Shown here one piece after another: positions 34,132 through 42,254 of a DNA stretch of 64,000 nt. Within the stretch, counting starts at the first letter, position 1; every line of letters begins with the position of its first letter. The translations under genes and the position numbers were made by a program. This DNA is from SpSt-501 sp037481615 (GTDB taxonomy: Bacteria > Desulfobacterota > Desulfobacteria > Desulfobacterales > SpSt-501), in NCBI GenBank assembly GCA_037481615.1, contig JBBFLI010000014.1. The stretch is one strand, 5' to 3'. The notes beneath the pieces were generated by a model. That model saw nothing but the letters and a program-made list of their open reading frames with translations, was not told where the DNA came from and did not search any database.

Positions 34132-35550
34132 ATGCCGCACCGGAAACCCGAAACCGTTCTCTCGCTCATGGCACCCCCTGCTTCTCAGCCCCGCCGGCGC
34201 GACAAGCCGGGAACCCTCTGCCTGGTGAGCTTGGGCTGCGCCAAGAACCAGGTGGACAGCGAACTCATGCTGGGCCGGTTGCGGCAGGCGGGCTGGCGAC
34301 TGACCGACCGCCCCGAAGAGGCCCAGGTGATCGTCGTCAACACCTGCAGCTTCATCGAGGATGCGGCGCAGGAGTCGATCGAGACCATTCTCGAGCTCGC
34401 CCGGCTCAAACAGAGCGGCTGTTGCCGCCGGCTCGTCGTCACCGGATGCCTTCCCGAGCGTTACCGCGAAAAGATCGTCCCCGAACTCCCCGAAGTCGAC
34501 CTCTTTCTCGGCACCGCGGCGCTCGACCGCATCGTGGACGCGGTGGGCGGGCGCCGGGCCCGGGGGAAGACCCTGCTCCCCGACCCCGACACGCTGCCCG
34601 TCGGCGCGTTCAACGCCGATCGGGTGCTGACGACCCCGCACACGGCCTATCTGAAGGTCGCCGAGGGCTGCGACCGGCGCTGCACCTTCTGCATCATCCC
34701 CCGCCTGCGGGGCCGCCAGCGCAGCCGTCCCCCCGAGGACATCCTCGCCGAGGCGCGCGACCTGCTCGAGCGCGGGGTGAAGGAGTTGAACCTCGTTGCG
34801 CAGGATACCACCCACTACGGCAGGGATCTCCAGCCGCCCGTCCCGCTCGCCGCGCTGCTGCACCACCTCGCCGGGGCCTGCGGCGCGGCCGGCCGCCGGG
34901 ACCCCTGGATCCGCGTTCTCTACGGGCACCCCGAGAGCATCGACGAGGCGTTCATCCGCGCCGTGGCCGAGCTCCCCCAGGTCTGCCCCTACTTCGATCT
35001 GCCCATCCAGCACGCCAGCGACCGCGTGCTCCGGCGCATGGGACGGAACTACACGCGTGAGGGGCTGCGCCGCCTCTTCCGCCGCATCCGCGAGATCGTG
35101 CCCGACGCCTGCCTGCGGACCACGGTGATCACCGGCTTCCCGGGGGAAACCGAGGACGACTTTCAGCAAGTCCTCGCCTTTGCCGAGGAGATCCGCTTTG
35201 ACCATCTGGGCGCCTTCGTCTATTCTGACGCCGAGGATCTGCCCTCCCACCGGCTGCGCGACCCCGTGCCGCGGGAGACCGCCCAGGAACGCTACGACCA
35301 GCTGCTTTCGCTGCAGATGGACATCGCCGCCGAAAAGAACCAGCGTCACATCGACCGTGTGCTGCCGGTCCTGATCGAGGAGGACCTGGGGAACCGCATG
35401 TTTTCCGGCCGCACGATGTTCCAGGCCCCGGAGGTCGACGGGGTCACCTACGTCCAGGCGAAACCCGGAGTCCGGCTGCCGCGGGGGGCCTTCGTGCCGG
35501 CGCGGATCACCGACGTGATGGAATACGATCTTCTGGGGGAGGCGCTTTGA
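34132..35550 (+). CDS. rimO: Ribosomal protein uS12 methylthiotransferase RimO
   Basis: Up to 472 residues. RimO is a radical-SAM enzyme that methylthiolates an Asp of ribosomal protein S12. The N-terminal MTTase domain has three cysteines (SLGCAKNQVDSELMLG, NTCSFIEDA, VTGCLPERY). The radical-SAM motif is CDRRCTFCIIP near residue 180. DLPIQHASDRVLRRMGR is diagnostic of the MTTase group, and a C-terminal TRAM domain (about 405-470) ends in a helix. The ATG at 34132 lacks a strong binding site; ATG 34168 is an alternative and gives a more usual N-terminus. The stop overlaps the next gene's TTG. Confidence 0.94.
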   Translation: MPHRKPETVLSLMAPPASQPRRRDKPGTLCLVSLGCAKNQVDSELMLGRLRQAGWRLTDRPEEAQVIVVNTCSFIEDAAQESIETILELARLKQSGCCRRLVVTGCLPERYREKIVPELPEVDLFLGTAALDRIVDAVGGRRARGKTLLPDPDTLPVGAFNADRVLTTPHTAYLKVAEGCDRRCTFCIIPRLRGRQRSRPPEDILAEARDLLERGVKELNLVAQDTTHYGRDLQPPVPLAALLHHLAGACGAAGRRDPWIRVLYGHPESIDEAFIRAVAELPQVCPYFDLPIQHASDRVLRRMGRNYTREGLRRLFRRIREIVPDACLRTTVITGFPGETEDDFQQVLAFAEEIRFDHLGAFVYSDAEDLPSHRLRDPVPRETAQERYDQLLSLQMDIAAEKNQRHIDRVLPVLIEEDLGNRMFSGRTMFQAPEVDGVTYVQAKPGVRLPRGAFVPARITDVMEYDLLGEAL

Positions 35551-36527
35551 ACGGTCTGAAGGCGCGGATCCTCGAGGCGGTCGAGACCGATCTACAGGCG
35601 ATCGAGGCCGCGCTGGTCGCGAACCTGACGCCGCATCTCGAACTCGTGCGCGAGGTGGCCGGCCACATCCTCTTCAACGGCGGCAAGCGGATGCGGCCGC
35701 TGCTGCTCGTGCTTTCCGCGCGGCTCTGCGGCTATCGCGGCACCTACGATGTCGTCTTCTCGAGCGCGCTCGAGTACCTGCACGCGGCGACGCTGCTGCA
35801 CGACGACCTCGTCGACGGCGCGGCGACGCGCCGCCGCAAGCCCGCCGCCCACCGCCTCTGGGGAAACGCGATCGCCGTGCTCGTGGGCGATTTCCTGCTC
35901 GCCCGCGCGCTTTCCCTCACCGCCGCGACGGGCGACCCGAAGATCGTGGCCGTGCTCGCCCGGCTGACCGAGGAGATGTCGCAGGGCGAAGTCCACCAGT
36001 TGCAGCGCAAGCGGGATCCCGCGCTCACCGAGGAGGAGTACTTCGAGGTCGTCCGCCGCAAGACGGCCGTGCTCTTCGAGGCGGCCTGCCGCGTGAGCGC
36101 TCTCCTCGCCCAGGCCCCCGCGGCGGCCGAAGAGGCGCTTTCCGCTTACGGCCTCGGACTCGGTTACGCGTTCCAGATCGCCGACGACCTGCTCGACTAC
36201 ACGGCCGATCCCGCACGGCTCGGCAAGGACGTGGGCAGCGACCTGCGCGAGGGCAAGATGACGCTCCCCCTGATCCGGGGGCTCGCCCTGGCCGGGGGGG
36301 AGGAGCGCGCGCGGATGATCGCCATGATCCGCGAGCCCGGGTTCACGGACACGGATTTCGCCTGGTTGCGCGGCCGGCTGGAAGAAAGCGGGGCGATCGC
36401 CTACGCCCGCCGGGCCGCCGAGACGCGGATCGCCGCGGCGAAGCGGCACCTGGAGGTCTTCCCCGCATCGCCCACGCGGCGGACGCTTGAGGATCTGGCC
36501 GACTATGCCCTGGAGCGAAGCCTGTAA
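35547..36527 (+). CDS. ispB: Polyprenyl diphosphate synthase, trans (IspB-like)
   Basis: About 326 residues. The family makes long-chain polyprenyl diphosphates for quinone side chains. Both Asp-rich motifs are present: LLHDDLVDGA (DDxxD, near residue 86) and QIADDLLDYT near 214. FNGGKRMRPLLLV near 45 and GNAIAVLVGDFLLARAL near 108 are conserved substrate-binding segments. The start is TTG at 35547, coupled to rimO by TTGA with GGGGGAGG upstream. Chain length is not determined; a role in menaquinone supply for the Qmo and other respiratory complexes is inference. Confidence 0.88.
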   Translation: MNGLKARILEAVETDLQAIEAALVANLTPHLELVREVAGHILFNGGKRMRPLLLVLSARLCGYRGTYDVVFSSALEYLHAATLLHDDLVDGAATRRRKPAAHRLWGNAIAVLVGDFLLARALSLTAATGDPKIVAVLARLTEEMSQGEVHQLQRKRDPALTEEEYFEVVRRKTAVLFEAACRVSALLAQAPAAAEEALSAYGLGLGYAFQIADDLLDYTADPARLGKDVGSDLREGKMTLPLIRGLALAGGEERARMIAMIREPGFTDTDFAWLRGRLEESGAIAYARRAAETRIAAAKRHLEVFPASPTRRTLEDLADYALERSL

Positions 36528-36555
36528 GAGAGAGCCTCCGGAAGGGGGGGCCCGC

Positions 36556-37251
36556 TTGCCGTCTTGTCCCCATCACCCGGCGCTCTTCGCCCTTGCACTG
36601 CTTCTGGCGGGGATGCTTTTTGTCTGCCCGGCCCGCGCGCAGAAGGCCGACGAACTGCGAAGCATCGTCGCCGTCGGTCTCGCGCCGCAGTCGGGAGCGC
36701 CGGCGGCCGGCCGCGAGGCGGCGATCGCCGACGCCATCCTCCGCGCCGTGGCCGCGGCGGCGTTCGAGTCCCTCCCGCCGGAGCGCCTCGCCGAGGGTTT
36801 CCGGCGGCTGAACGAGGAGGTCCTTTCCCGGCCGGGCGATTTCGTCCATGACTACCGCCTGCTCGCCGAGACCCCTTTCGGCCGCGAGCACCGCGTGTTG
36901 CTCCAGGTCACCGTGAACGAGCGGCTCCTGCGGGGGCGGCTGGCCTCCGCGGGGATCGGCCCCGCGGAAGGCCCTGCGGCCGAAGATGTCCGGCAGATCC
37001 CGATGAGCGTCGAGGGGAGCGCGCAGCTCGCCCACTTCGTGCGGTTCCGTCGGGCGCTTCTCGAAATCCCCGGCGTCGAGGGGATCCAGGTGCAGGAGAT
37101 CCGCGGCCACGAGACCGCGCTCGTGGTCGCCTTTCGCGGCGAGGCCGGGGAACTCGCCCGACGGCTGGCCGCGAAATCCTTTGACGCCTTCACCGTCGCG
37201 GTCAGCGAGAGACCCGACGGAGGGTTGCGGGCCCTCCTCGCCCCCCGCTGA
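36556..37251 (+). CDS. Secreted protein with FlgT-N-like domain
   Basis: About 231 residues from a TTG at 36556. A signal peptide is visible (HHPALFALALLLAGMLFVCP, ARA-QKA cleavage near residue 28), so it is periplasmic or envelope-associated. The region after it (SIVAVGLAPQ, AIADAILRAVAAAAFESLPP, LLAETPFGREHRVLLQVTVN) resembles the N-terminal domain of FlgT and related secreted proteins; no flagellar genes are nearby. The C-terminal part (about 155-231) may be a second similar alpha/beta domain. The start is uncertain: an in-frame ATG at 36487 would overlap ispB, but the signal peptide and the GGAAGGGGGGG before the TTG favour 36556. Confidence 0.6.
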   Translation: MPSCPHHPALFALALLLAGMLFVCPARAQKADELRSIVAVGLAPQSGAPAAGREAAIADAILRAVAAAAFESLPPERLAEGFRRLNEEVLSRPGDFVHDYRLLAETPFGREHRVLLQVTVNERLLRGRLASAGIGPAEGPAAEDVRQIPMSVEGSAQLAHFVRFRRALLEIPGVEGIQVQEIRGHETALVVAFRGEAGELARRLAAKSFDAFTVAVSERPDGGLRALLAPR

Positions 37252-37300
37252 CCGGCCCGGGGAAAGGCGGCCGACCCCCGGAGGCAAGCGCCAGGAAGGC

Positions 37301-37912
37301 ATGAGACGCACGATCAGCCTGCCCAACCTGATCACGGTCCTGAGGATCTTCCTCACCCCCCTCTTCGTCATTCTGCTCATCCGCGGAGAGACCCTCTGGG
37401 CGCTCGGCGTCTTTCTCGCGGCCGGGGTGAGCGACGGCCTGGACGGGCTGCTCGCGCGGCTTCTCAATCAGCGCAGCACCCTCGGCGCGGTGCTCGACCC
37501 GATCGCCGACAAGCTGCTGCTCACCGCGGCGTTCATCTGTCTCGCCCTCATCGGGGGGATCCCGCCGTGGGTCGCGGTCGTCGTCATCAGCCGCGACGTC
37601 CTGATCGTGATCGGGGTCGCGGTGCTCGCCTTTGCGAACATCGCCTTCGAGATCCGGCCTTCGATCCTGAGCAAGTGGACGACCGTCTGCCAGGTGGTCC
37701 TGGTGGCCTCCGCCCTGCTCGCCCTCCAGCTTCCCGCGATCGCCCCGGCCGTCTCGCCGCTGTGCTGGGTCGCCGTCGCGTTGACCATCCTTTCCGGCCT
37801 GCACTACACATGGATCGGGCTGCATCTGTTGCAGGGCGGCTTTGCGAACGCCGCGAAAAAGCAGGGCGCCGATCCGCCGGAGGCAAGGGGCCGGCGCGGC
37901 CCGCCTGCTTGA
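37301..37912 (+). CDS. pgsA: CDP-diacylglycerol-glycerol-3-phosphate phosphatidyltransferase-like enzyme
   Basis: About 203 residues. The CDP-alcohol phosphatidyltransferase signature is complete: SDGLDGLLARLLNQRSTLGA then VLDPIADK, matching D-G-x2-A-R-x8-G-x3-D-x3-D. At least five membrane helices are visible (FLTPLFVILLIRGETLWALG, AAFICLALIGGIPPWVAVVV, DVLIVIGVAVLAFANIAF, VCQVVLVASALLALQL, WVAVALTILSGLHYTWIGL). It starts MRRTISLPNLITVLRIFL, typical of PgsA. The alcohol acceptor is inferred from this resemblance. GGAAGG precedes the ATG. The stop overlaps the tRNA-Val promoter. Confidence 0.85.
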   Translation: MRRTISLPNLITVLRIFLTPLFVILLIRGETLWALGVFLAAGVSDGLDGLLARLLNQRSTLGAVLDPIADKLLLTAAFICLALIGGIPPWVAVVVISRDVLIVIGVAVLAFANIAFEIRPSILSKWTTVCQVVLVASALLALQLPAIAPAVSPLCWVAVALTILSGLHYTWIGLHLLQGGFANAAKKQGADPPEARGRRGPPA

Positions 37913-37937
37913 CAGCGGAAGGGGCGGGTGCTAAGGG
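37909..37937 (+). promoter_or_regulatory. Promoter for tRNA-Val
   Basis: TTGACA (37909-37914) and TAAGGG (37932-37937) are 17 nt apart, with initiation predicted about 7 nt before the tRNA. The -35 box overlaps the pgsA stop codon. Confidence 0.7.
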
Positions 37938-37950
37938 TGGCAATGTTTTC

Positions 37951-38025
37951 AGGCACGTAGCTCAGAGGGAGAGCACTACCCTGACACGGTAGGGGTCACG
38001 AGTTCAAATCTCGTCGTGCCTACCA
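37951..38025 (+). tRNA. tRNA-Val (anticodon GAC)
   Basis: A 75-nt cloverleaf. The acceptor AGGCACG pairs with CGTGCCT, the discriminator is A and CCA is encoded. The anticodon stem CTACC/GGTAG closes CTGACAC, giving GAC. The T arm reads GTTCAAATC. A terminator follows after 19 nt. Confidence 0.96.
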
Positions 38026-38044
38026 CGAAACGCGAGGGGTTGCG

Positions 38045-38068
38045 GGGGGCTCCGCAGCCCCCTTTTTT
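38045..38068 (+). terminator. Intrinsic terminator after tRNA-Val
   Basis: A 7-bp stem GGGGGCT/AGCCCCC with a CCGC loop is followed by six T. Confidence 0.85.
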
Positions 38069-38153
38069 CTCTCCGGACTTTCGGCGGCGGCTTCCCGCCC
38101 CGATCGCCGGGGAGGGAAAAAGGGGCCCGGGCAGGCCCCCCGGCGAGCGGGAG

Positions 38154-38501
38154 ATGGACGGCCTGAGCAACGGGAAGATCTCTCCACCTTCGGTTTCGGT
38201 CCTCATCGGCGAAGTGCAGCTGATCCTGGCCGAAAAGCGGACCGCGCTCGCCGTGATGCGGACGGGGATCGGCGTCCTGGCCCTGCCCCTGTCGGTGACG
38301 AGTGTTCTGATCGCGACCTCGAAATACTACAGTCTCTACCACGTGCTGCCGTTTATCGTTCCGCTGGGCCTTTTCTCCCTCGCCTTGACCGTCCTCGGTG
38401 TGCTCCTCGTCGTCCGATCGCTTGCGCGCATGCGCCAGTACGATCGGTTGATCCGGGAGATCAAGCGCAGGCACAGCGTGATCGCGGAACTCGTTCAATG
38501 A
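38154..38501 (+). CDS. Small membrane protein, DUF202-like
   Basis: About 115 residues. LILAEKRTALAVMRTGIGVL near residue 22 matches the DUF202 pattern (LAxxRTxLAxxRTG), and two membrane helices follow (GVLALPLSVTSVLIATSKYY and VLPFIVPLGLFSLALTVLGV, extending into LLVV). The C-terminus is a basic amphipathic helix (RMRQYDRLIREIKRRHSVIA). Function unknown. The ATG at 38154 has GGAG only 3 nt upstream; an in-frame ATG at 38016 would run through the tRNA terminator and is rejected. Confidence 0.65.
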   Translation: MDGLSNGKISPPSVSVLIGEVQLILAEKRTALAVMRTGIGVLALPLSVTSVLIATSKYYSLYHVLPFIVPLGLFSLALTVLGVLLVVRSLARMRQYDRLIREIKRRHSVIAELVQ

Positions 38502-38580
38502 GGAGGGCGAGTTCGATGTTCGATCGGGCGGGGACCGCCCGGCGGCGACGAGGCGCGATCCCCCGGTGCGGGATACGACC

Positions 38581-39426
38581 ATGACCCCCGCGGTGATGCT
38601 CGTGGTGCTGACGGCGGCGTTGCTGCACGCCTGCTGGAATTTTCTCGTCAAGCGCAACCGTGACCCCCACCTCGGCATGACCGCCGTCGTGCTGGGGCAC
38701 ACGCCGTTCGCCCTGGCGGCGATCTTCATCGCACCCCCGCCCGAGGAAAAAGCCATCCCCTTCATCCTGGCCGGGGCGGTGCTGCACACGGGCTATCAGC
38801 TCTTCCTGCTCGCTTCCTATCGCCGGGGGGACCTGAGCCAGGTCTACCCCCTCGCCCGGGGCTCGGCCCCGCTCATCGTCGCCGCGGTTTCCCTCATCCT
38901 GCTCGGCGCGCAGCTCTCGCGGCTCGAGCTGGCCGCCGTGGCCCTGATCGCCACCGGCATCATGAGCCTCGCCCTCGTCCGCCGCAGCGAGGGGCTGAGG
39001 AACGGGCGGGCCGCGGCGCTCGCCCTCGTGACCGGCGGGTTCATCGCCTCCTATTCCCTGGTGGACGGGATGGGGGCGCGCACGGCGGGCACCGCGCTCG
39101 GTTACTACGGCTGGCTTTCCACGGCGAACGCCCTCCTCTTTGCGCTGGGGATGGGGGCCGTGCGCCCGGAAACGGTCAAGAGGGCGGTCTGGCGCGAGCC
39201 GCGTCTTTCCCTGAGCGGGGGCGGGGCCTCGTTTCTCGCCTATGCGATGGTCACGTGGGCCTTCACCCTGGCGCCGATCCCGCTCGTCACCGCGCTGCGG
39301 GAGACGAGCATTCTCTTTGCGCTGCTCCTCGGGGTGTTCTTTCTCAAGGAGCGGCTCGATCTCCTCAAGCTCTTCGCCACCCTGATCACGATGTTCGGCG
39401 TCGGGTTGCTGCGGGCCTCTCGGTAG
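38581..39426 (+). CDS. DMT/EamA-family membrane transporter
   Basis: About 281 residues. Two EamA repeats with about ten membrane helices are visible: the first from ALLHACWNFLVKRNRDPHLG and the second from VTGGFIASYSLVDGMGARTA. Each repeat ends with a helix such as LELAAVALIATGIMSLALV or LLKLFATLITMFGVGLLRAS, with the conserved REtsilFA...FlkErl pattern (RETSILFALLLGVFFLKERL). The substrate is unknown; the family exports metabolites or amino acids. A GTG at 38566 is an alternative start. Confidence 0.85.
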   Translation: MTPAVMLVVLTAALLHACWNFLVKRNRDPHLGMTAVVLGHTPFALAAIFIAPPPEEKAIPFILAGAVLHTGYQLFLLASYRRGDLSQVYPLARGSAPLIVAAVSLILLGAQLSRLELAAVALIATGIMSLALVRRSEGLRNGRAAALALVTGGFIASYSLVDGMGARTAGTALGYYGWLSTANALLFALGMGAVRPETVKRAVWREPRLSLSGGGASFLAYAMVTWAFTLAPIPLVTALRETSILFALLLGVFFLKERLDLLKLFATLITMFGVGLLRASR

Positions 39427-39468
39427 GCGGGACGAGGCGAGCCCGCGGGGGGCCGCCCGGGAAGGACC

Positions 39469-39744
39469 TTGAAGGAGCGACGCCCCTGGTTCCCCGCGAA
39501 GCGCTGCGGCTGGGGCTGGGGGTTTCCGGTTTCCCGGCAGGGCTGGGCGGTGCTCGCCCTCTTCGTCGGACTCACCCTCTTGGGGGCGCTCTGGCTGTCA
39601 CCGGGGGCGGGAAGGGGAGCCCTGCACGGATACCCCGCGGGACTCGCCGTCCTTTTCTCGGCCGTGTGCGGGTTCAAGGGCGGGAGGCGGGTGGGCAAGA
39701 AAAAAGACAGGGGCGTGGATGATCGACCGCATCAGGATCCGTGA
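39469..39744 (+). CDS. Small two-helix membrane protein
   Basis: About 91 residues. RRPWFPAKRCGWGWGFPVSR at the N-terminus, then QGWAVLALFVGLTLLGALWL and a second hydrophobic segment (GYPAGLAVLFSAVCGF), match a widespread family of small uncharacterised membrane proteins that share the FPAKRYGWGWGLP-type start. It appears to start with TTG at 39469 behind GGGAAGGA. Its end overlaps the GNAT gene by 26 nt. Function unknown. Confidence 0.6.
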   Translation: MKERRPWFPAKRCGWGWGFPVSRQGWAVLALFVGLTLLGALWLSPGAGRGALHGYPAGLAVLFSAVCGFKGGRRVGKKKDRGVDDRPHQDP

Positions 39745-40231
39745 CGAAACCGGAAACGACGCTCGAGCCATTTGCGAGGTCACCGTCGCCGCCTTCAGAA
39801 CCCTTGCGGTCAGCCGCCAGACCGAGCATTTCATCATCGCCGCGCTGCGCGAGGCCGGGGCCCTCTCGGTTTCACTCGTCGCCGATCTGAGCGGGCGAGT
39901 GGTCGGTCACCTGGCCCTCTCGCCCGTCCGCATCTCGGACGGCACGGACAGCTGGTATGGCATGGGGCCCGTTTCCGTCTTGCCGGAATTCCAGCGGCGG
40001 GGCGTCGGCAAGGCCCTCGTCCGGGAGGGACTCTCCCGGCTGAAAGCGAGGGGGGCCGGCGGATGCTGTCTCGTGGGCCACCCCCCGTACTACGCGCTTT
40101 TCGGTTTCGCCCCGCTTCAAGGGCTGCTGCTCCCCGGTGCGCCCCCGGAGTTTTTCCTGGCGCTATCGTTCGACCCCCGCCCGCCGCAGGGGATCGTCAC
40201 GTTCCACGAGGCGTTTCAGGCCGCGGGTTGA
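39719..40231 (+). CDS. GNAT-family N-acetyltransferase (YhbS-like)
   Basis: About 170 residues. The acetyl-CoA binding motif is visible as GMGPVSVLPEFQRRGVGKAL near residues 81-100, preceded by VVGHLALSPVRI (beta strand 4 region) and followed by CCLVGHPPYYALFGFAPLQG, typical of the YhbS branch. The substrate is unknown. The gene overlaps the upstream membrane protein by 26 nt and the convergent cytochrome-like gene by 35 nt. Confidence 0.85.
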   Translation: MIDRIRIRDETGNDARAICEVTVAAFRTLAVSRQTEHFIIAALREAGALSVSLVADLSGRVVGHLALSPVRISDGTDSWYGMGPVSVLPEFQRRGVGKALVREGLSRLKARGAGGCCLVGHPPYYALFGFAPLQGLLLPGAPPEFFLALSFDPRPPQGIVTFHEAFQAAG

Positions 40232-40733
40232 AGGGTGGGATGGGCTCGCGCGCCAAGGGCTCCGTCCAGGGGCGTCGGGCGAGCATTGCGGCGAGCTGGG
40301 CGAGGAGAAAGGCCGTCGCCGCCCCGAGGTGCACGAGGTCGACGGCGATCACCGCTGCATCGGAGAGGAAGACCCCGGGGAAATTCTTGACCACGATCAG
40401 GCCGCCGGAGAGGACGAGCACGGTGAGAATCCCCGCCCGCAGGGCCCCCGAGCGGGTGAGGCGGCGTCGCGCCCGGGGGGAAAAGAGGTGGCGCGCCGTC
40501 CGGTGAGCGAGCAGGCCGAGGAACAGGGCGGCGGCCGCGTAGTGGACGAAACGCGTCGCCCAGTAGTCGGCGAGCCAGCCGAAGCCGGGAAGGTCGCTCA
40601 GGTAGTAGCGGTTGTAGATCGGAAGCTGCCCGAAACCCGTCAGGGCGAGGACGAAGACCAGTCCCCGGAAAACAAAGCGTGCGGGGCCCCCCGGCCTTAT
40701 CCGGATCGCAGGGCGCAGGGCGTCAGTCGCCAT
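40197..40733 (-). CDS. Cytochrome-b-like membrane protein
   Basis: About 178 residues with four likely membrane helices: FVFRGLVFVLALTGFGQLPI, FVHYAAAALFLGLLAHRTAR, LRAGILTVLVLSGGLIVV and VIAVDLVHLGAATAFLLAQL. Histidines near 62, 76, 80 and 138 could ligate heme b, as in the cytochrome subunits that partner formate-dehydrogenase-like ferredoxin proteins. It overlaps the end of the Tat ferredoxin gene by 11 nt, so the two are coupled. No catalytic subunit is adjacent. Heme binding is inference. Confidence 0.65.
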   Translation of the reverse strand: MATDALRPAIRIRPGGPARFVFRGLVFVLALTGFGQLPIYNRYYLSDLPGFGWLADYWATRFVHYAAAALFLGLLAHRTARHLFSPRARRRLTRSGALRAGILTVLVLSGGLIVVKNFPGVFLSDAAVIAVDLVHLGAATAFLLAQLAAMLARRPWTEPLAREPIPPFNPRPETPRGT

Positions 40734-41691
40734 GGGTTTCCTCCTTGGCCTCCCTTTCTCGCGCCCGGGATACCAGACGCAGGAAAGCGCCCGCCGCCCC
40801 GGCGAAGGGGGCGATGGCCAGGGCGGCCGCGAGGCGGTTCGCCTCGTCCATCGTGTCGGGGACGGGCTCGAGGTGCGGGCGGCCCTCCCCTTTCTCGATC
40901 CCGCGGTTCAGCTCCGCGAAGGGGACGGGGGAGACGTAGATCGTGTTCGTCCCGCCGTTCTCCTTCTCGCCGTAGATGAAGCCCCCGATCTCTTCGGCGA
41001 TCGCGTGCGCCCGGGCGATGATCTCCTTTCGCGGGCCGATCGTCTGGACGCCCTCCGGGCAGGCTTCGATGCAGGCGGGGATCTCGCCCGCCGCCACCCG
41101 CTCCCAGCAGCGGTCGCACTTGTACATCACCCCGTTCCCGGCGAAGGAGGGGGCGAGCCTCAGGTAGAGTCCCACCCCCGTCTGCCGCTGCGGGATGTCC
41201 CAGGGGCAGACGCTCCGGCATTTCGAGCCCCCGAGGCAGATCTCGGGGTCGATGCGGGAGATGCCGTTCGGCAGCTGCTTCGCCGCGCCCCAGGGGCAGA
41301 GCTTGACGCAGGGCGGGTTCGTGCAGTGCATGCAGCGCCGCGGCAGGGTGAGTTCGGTCTCGCGCCCGCCGATCACCACCCGCGCGCGCTGGATGAAGAG
41401 CCAGTTGTAGGGGGTGAGGCGGTCGTCCACCTCGCGCCGCCCCGACCAGTCCGCGGCCTTGACCCGCGAGGGGTACATCTTCGGGAAGGGCTTTTGCGGC
41501 TCGGGGAACTTCGCCGCGTTCGCCCCGCGGCAGGCCTCGACGCACGCCCCGCAGCCGACGCATTTGCGGATGTCGATCAGCGTGGCGAGCGCAGCGTCGG
41601 CCCCGGCGGAGGCTTCGGTTGCGGGCGTGGCGGCGAGCGCCGCGGCGGCGGCCAGGGTGCCTTTGAGAAAGGCGCGACGGGAAATCGGCAT
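40723..41691 (-). CDS. Tat-exported four-cluster ferredoxin-like subunit (FdnH/HybA type)
   Basis: About 322 residues. A Tat signal is present (SRRAFLKGTLAAAAALAATP). Four [4Fe-4S]-type cysteine groups follow: CVGCGACVEAC near 44-54, CMHCTNPPCVKLCP near 118-131, CLGGSKCRSVCP near 150-161, and CDRCWERVAAGEIPACIEAC near 190-209, with the pattern of FdnH, HybA and DmsB. A C-terminal hydrophobic stretch (LAAALAIAPFAGAAGAFL) may anchor it. It should be a periplasmic electron-transfer subunit with the cytochrome-like protein downstream. Its usual catalytic partner is missing from the neighbourhood. Confidence 0.85.
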   Translation of the reverse strand: MPISRRAFLKGTLAAAAALAATPATEASAGADAALATLIDIRKCVGCGACVEACRGANAAKFPEPQKPFPKMYPSRVKAADWSGRREVDDRLTPYNWLFIQRARVVIGGRETELTLPRRCMHCTNPPCVKLCPWGAAKQLPNGISRIDPEICLGGSKCRSVCPWDIPQRQTGVGLYLRLAPSFAGNGVMYKCDRCWERVAAGEIPACIEACPEGVQTIGPRKEIIARAHAIAEEIGGFIYGEKENGGTNTIYVSPVPFAELNRGIEKGEGRPHLEPVPDTMDEANRLAAALAIAPFAGAAGAFLRLVSRAREREAKEETHGD

Positions 41692-41833
41692 GGAAACTCC
41701 TCCCCGGGAAATTTACAGCCCCACTTTTCGGAGCCGCCGCCGCGAAAAAGGTTACAAACGGTTTCCCGCCTTGCACCCGCGGGCGGGCTCTGTTAGGGGA
41801 AGAGGATCATCGGCTGCAGGGAGGGGCCGGGGC

Positions 41834-42253
41834 ATGTACGGACAGCAGCTCACCGTGTTGACGGGGAACAGCGCCCGGGACGTGGGGCGGGTCTTTTCGC
41901 TCCTCGGCGAAGCCGGGATCGACGTGCGCGCCCATTGCCTCGTCGACAACGGCGAAATCCACGCCAAGCTGCGGCTGATCGTCTCCGAGCCCGAGCGGGC
42001 GGTCGCGGCGCTCGCCGCCGCCAAGCTCACCGCGGTCCTGAACGATGTCGTCGTGATCGAGGCCGAAGACCGCCCCGGCGCCCTGGGGCGCATCCTGGAT
42101 GCCCTCTCGGGGGAGGCGGTCGCCGTGGCTTACACTTACACGGCGGTCAGCCACCGGCCGGGGGCGGCCGTGATGGTCTTTCGCTTCTCCGACAACGCCC
42201 GGGCCGAGGAGTTGCTGCGGCGCAAGGGGATCCGCACCCTTTCGGCCGCCTAG
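41834..42253 (+). CDS. Tandem ACT-domain protein
   Basis: About 139 residues. Two ACT-like repeats are visible: residues 1-68 (QQLTVLTGNSARDVGRVFSL, LGEAGIDVRAHCLVDNG) and 70-138 (VVVIEAEDRPGALGRILDAL). ACT domains bind small ligands, often amino acids, and regulate enzymes or act alone; this protein has no catalytic domain. The ATG at 41834 has GGGAGG about 9 nt upstream. The stop lies 1 nt before the convergent Tim44-like gene. Ligand unknown. Confidence 0.8.
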   Translation: MYGQQLTVLTGNSARDVGRVFSLLGEAGIDVRAHCLVDNGEIHAKLRLIVSEPERAVAALAAAKLTAVLNDVVVIEAEDRPGALGRILDALSGEAVAVAYTYTAVSHRPGAAVMVFRFSDNARAEELLRRKGIRTLSAA

Positions 42254-42254
42254 T

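Noticed and set aside
38016..38153. An N-terminal extension of the DUF202-like protein starting within the tRNA-Val region
   Set aside because: It would be translated through the tRNA 3' end and its terminator; the composition is Pro/Arg-rich and unlike the family.
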